Source: an uncultured Marinoscillum sp. (GTDB lineage Bacteria > Bacteroidota > Bacteroidia > Cytophagales > MED-G16). Taken from it: a DNA stretch of 64,000 nucleotides. Below, piece after piece: positions 61,921 to 64,000 of the stretch. The notes beneath the pieces were generated by a model, which ran no database searches, was not told the DNA's origin, and saw nothing but the letters and a program-made list of their open reading frames with translations. Made by a program: the position numbers and the translations under genes. The stretch covers positions 62,001 through 126,000 of the forward strand of contig CABYXZ010000006.1 in the NCBI GenBank assembly GCA_902523065.1, written 5' to 3'. Position 1 is the stretch's first letter; each line of letters opens with the position of its first letter.

Positions 61921-64000
61921 CTTAGTAGTTGAACCCATCCTTTAATCTCTTTTTCATTATCAAATCCATCAAGTACATCAAAAACTACCTTAGCATTATA
62001 ATAATATATACCTTCAGCAACATCAGCGCCATACTTATTTTTTCCATCCCAATTTATAAAAATTCCGTTTATATTGTCCTCACTTGAATCATAATCAAAT
62101 ACCTCTACTCCAGTCCTGTCCACAATTGATATGTTAACTTTCCTCACAAATCTTGGGCAATTAGAATAATCAAAATCTGTTATTGATCCGTCAGAGAAAA
62201 AGGGTGAAAAATAATCATTTTTACCGTCATCATTTGGGGTAAATACATTTGGCAAAACATACTGGGGACAATTATTCCTTATAAGTGTATCGGTCGGCAA
62301 ACTTTCGTTTCCTGATCTATCAAGAGCAGTGACATAATAATATCCCTTTAAACTAGATAAATTTTTATGAATAAAAAATGTGTTTGTGGAGTAACCAATT
62401 TTATTAAAATTTTTATTGTCATCAGAAAAATAGATATTAAAAAATCTTGTATCCTCTCCACATATATCCCCATCAACTTGCCACTCAATTCTATTCTCAA
62501 ATTCTCTAATTTCACACGATTGATTATCAAAATAATTTTCACAACTAAATTCATCAGATACAATTAGACTTTGAGGTGGACAAGGAGGTGTTAAGTCATT
62601 CGTTTGAGCACAAATTCTTTGTGAATTATTTAATATTAGATCTTTTAGTTCACGATCCTCAGGTAACTTTTCATTTTCATACGTACCAGATGTCATGATA
62701 TAATAACAGTAAATTTTATTTTCATCTAATGGGATATTTTCAAAACTTCCATCATCAGAATATTTAAAACCATTATCTATAACATTTACAGAATCAATTA
62801 AAATGAAATCATTTGGTGATTCTCCGTCAACATTATTTCTGAAAACATAATGAAATGGATATAGTGATGATGAATTAGACCATGGAACATCAGCATTCCA
62901 ACTAAGATCAATTTCACTTTCCTTCGCACTCAATTCTAATCTAGGTGAAGAAGCATAATATGAAAAATCTATGGAGTTTTTTAGTGAATCAAAAACCTCT
63001 ATCTTATAGCTGTAAATATTGTCAGAGGTATTTAAGTTATTATCAATAAAAGTAGTATCTAAAATAAAGTCAGACTCATACAGTTTGTCAGAAGTTCCAT
63101 AACCATTGTATGTCGAAACCTTATAGAAAAAAGGTAGCGGATATGTTATTGAGTCTAATGTTAAAGGAGGAAACCATTTGACATCAATACTACCATCAGC
63201 AGCATTTGTTCTTCTAACACTAACATTCGTAATTACAGGCGCGTTAGCCTCAATAACAACACAAACCTCATCTGAAACATAACTGGTTCCGCCCTCTGGA
63301 AGAGGGAACTCAGCTAAAATCCTATAACAATACTTTGAACCTGGAGCCAATCCCTCGCCATTATTTGTATCATCAAATAATATTTGATCTCCATCAACTT
63401 CACCCACAAGTATATATCCTGACCCATCAGGAATACCTACTTCACATTCACTAGGAGTAAAATCAAAGCTTCCTACCCTTCTCCAAATCTGAATTTTTTC
63501 AGAGTTATCACAAGTGTATGGATCCCAGGTCAACTGTGTATTTCTGCCAGGTCTTGGGATGACTGCTAGACCAGTCGGTGCTGGAGCAACTATTTTAATT
63601 TGCCAATTACTAAATTCGACAAGATTTGGACCATATCTAGCCTTATCTGTTACCTTAAACTGAATATCATATGGTCTTTCTCTAACATGAGGACATTCAG
63701 TTTGCCACTCAAAAAATAAATCTGCAGGAGTATTTTGATATTGAGCAGGATTTAATTTATAGGATGCTGGTGAGGACTGAAATTCAAAAGGACCACCAAA
63801 AGCTTCCAATTTAATATCATCAAAATTTGGATCTTCAGCAGTAACGGTGTCCTTTATTAGTGTACCAGCTTCAACACAAATTGGATCCAAAATTTCAATA
63901 GTTGGTCTTTGATTATCTGATTCTTCTATTATTACTTGCATATCTCTAGTAACATGCCCAAGTTTAAACCATTCGCCTTCTACTTTTCTCCATTCAACAA
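61917..64000 (-). CDS. Secreted T9SS type B protein with fibronectin-like repeats (partial)
   Basis: The minus-strand frame stays open to the window edge, past the internal Met at 63941 (upstream residues include VEWRKVEGEWFKLGHVTRDM), so the N-terminus is missing. Several fibronectin III-like segments (for example DLSWNADVPW, DGSIDVKWFPP) fill the visible part. The C-terminal 95 residues are the gliding motility-associated CHU_C type B sorting domain (LPNVFTPNDDGKNDYF; DRTGVEVFDYD; NWDGKNKYGADVAEGIYYY). It is therefore exported by the type IX secretion system and probably held at the surface. It is coupled to the DCC gene. Confidence 0.92.
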   Translation of the reverse strand, partial: VEWRKVEGEWFKLGHVTRDMQVIIEESDNQRPTIEILDPICVEAGTLIKDTVTAEDPNFDDIKLEAFGGPFEFQSSPASYKLNPAQYQNTPADLFFEWQTECPHVRERPYDIQFKVTDKARYGPNLVEFSNWQIKIVAPAPTGLAVIPRPGRNTQLTWDPYTCDNSEKIQIWRRVGSFDFTPSECEVGIPDGSGYILVGEVDGDQILFDDTNNGEGLAPGSKYCYRILAEFPLPEGGTSYVSDEVCVVIEANAPVITNVSVRRTNAADGSIDVKWFPPLTLDSITYPLPFFYKVSTYNGYGTSDKLYESDFILDTTFIDNNLNTSDNIYSYKIEVFDSLKNSIDFSYYASSPRLELSAKESEIDLSWNADVPWSNSSSLYPFHYVFRNNVDGESPNDFILIDSVNVIDNGFKYSDDGSFENIPLDENKIYCYYIMTSGTYENEKLPEDRELKDLILNNSQRICAQTNDLTPPCPPQSLIVSDEFSCENYFDNQSCEIREFENRIEWQVDGDICGEDTRFFNIYFSDDNKNFNKIGYSTNTFFIHKNLSSLKGYYYVTALDRSGNESLPTDTLIRNNCPQYVLPNVFTPNDDGKNDYFSPFFSDGSITDFDYSNCPRFVRKVNISIVDRTGVEVFDYDSSEDNINGIFINWDGKNKYGADVAEGIYYYNAKVVFDVLDGFDNEKEIKGWVQLLR

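Noticed and set aside
1-64000. Search for CRISPR arrays, insertion sequences, prophage genes, rRNA and further tRNAs
   Set aside because: None seen by reading; gaps are all under about 135 bases and hold only short regulatory sequence.

Overview
This window looks like part of a streamlined marine flavobacterium (Bacteroidota). The pointers are very AT-rich DNA, a proteorhodopsin with a Blh retinal-forming enzyme, a type IX secretion (T9SS type B) C-terminal domain, many short Cys lipoprotein signals, the long single-chain PurL, a perfect Bacteroidota -7 promoter box (TANNTTTG) before the tRNA, and hardly any intergenic DNA. I cannot name a genus. No gap exceeds about 135 bases, and I see no insertion sequence, phage, CRISPR array, rRNA or plasmid gene.

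Layout. 1-3.9 kb: an edge-truncated lipoprotein and a DoxX-like membrane protein face a large secreted BNR-repeat protein. 3.9-13.9 kb, all on the minus strand: an SSS symporter, proteorhodopsin, Blh, a YwaF/TMEM164-like membrane protein, three-subunit proton-translocating transhydrogenase (PntAA-PntAB-PntB), a lipoprotein sulfatase and a GH109-like protein. This is the most interesting block: a light-driven proton pump, its chromophore enzyme and a PMF-consuming NADPH-forming enzyme lie in one close-packed run. 14-18.3 kb: a translationally coupled trio (two paralogous secreted proteins around a sugar nucleotidyltransferase), then DUF2911, SMUG2-like glycosylase and glycosylasparaginase. 18.3-24 kb: an HMA metal-binding protein with a beta-barrel partner, TlpA-like thioredoxin, NlpC/P60 hydrolase, lipase-like hydrolase and NhaC antiporter. 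24-29.5 kb: xylose isomerase and xylulokinase facing an APC permease and a class V aminotransferase.

29.5-44.7 kb is mostly housekeeping: Nudix, PyrE, cold-shock protein, LysM protein, NfeD-KdsB-SppA, a PBP1-fold protein with GuaA, YebC-MurB, a sorbosone-dehydrogenase-like protein facing a second SSS symporter, an ICMT-like protein and a nitroreductase. 44.8-52.4 kb: a metallophosphoesterase, then a complete RND efflux operon (TetR-TolC-MFP-RND) with a palindromic candidate operator. 52.6-61.5 kb: PurL, tRNA-Gln, Prs, L25, Pth, MetG and FabD. 61.5-64 kb: a DCC-family oxidoreductase coupled to a T9SS type B protein that runs off the window.

As a whole the genes suggest a photoheterotroph that breaks down sulfated or N-acetylated glycans and glycoproteins, uses sodium-coupled uptake, and may turn light into proton motive force and NADPH. 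Genome compaction is extreme: of ten convergent gene pairs, six share stop-codon bases across strands and three more are 1-8 bases apart.
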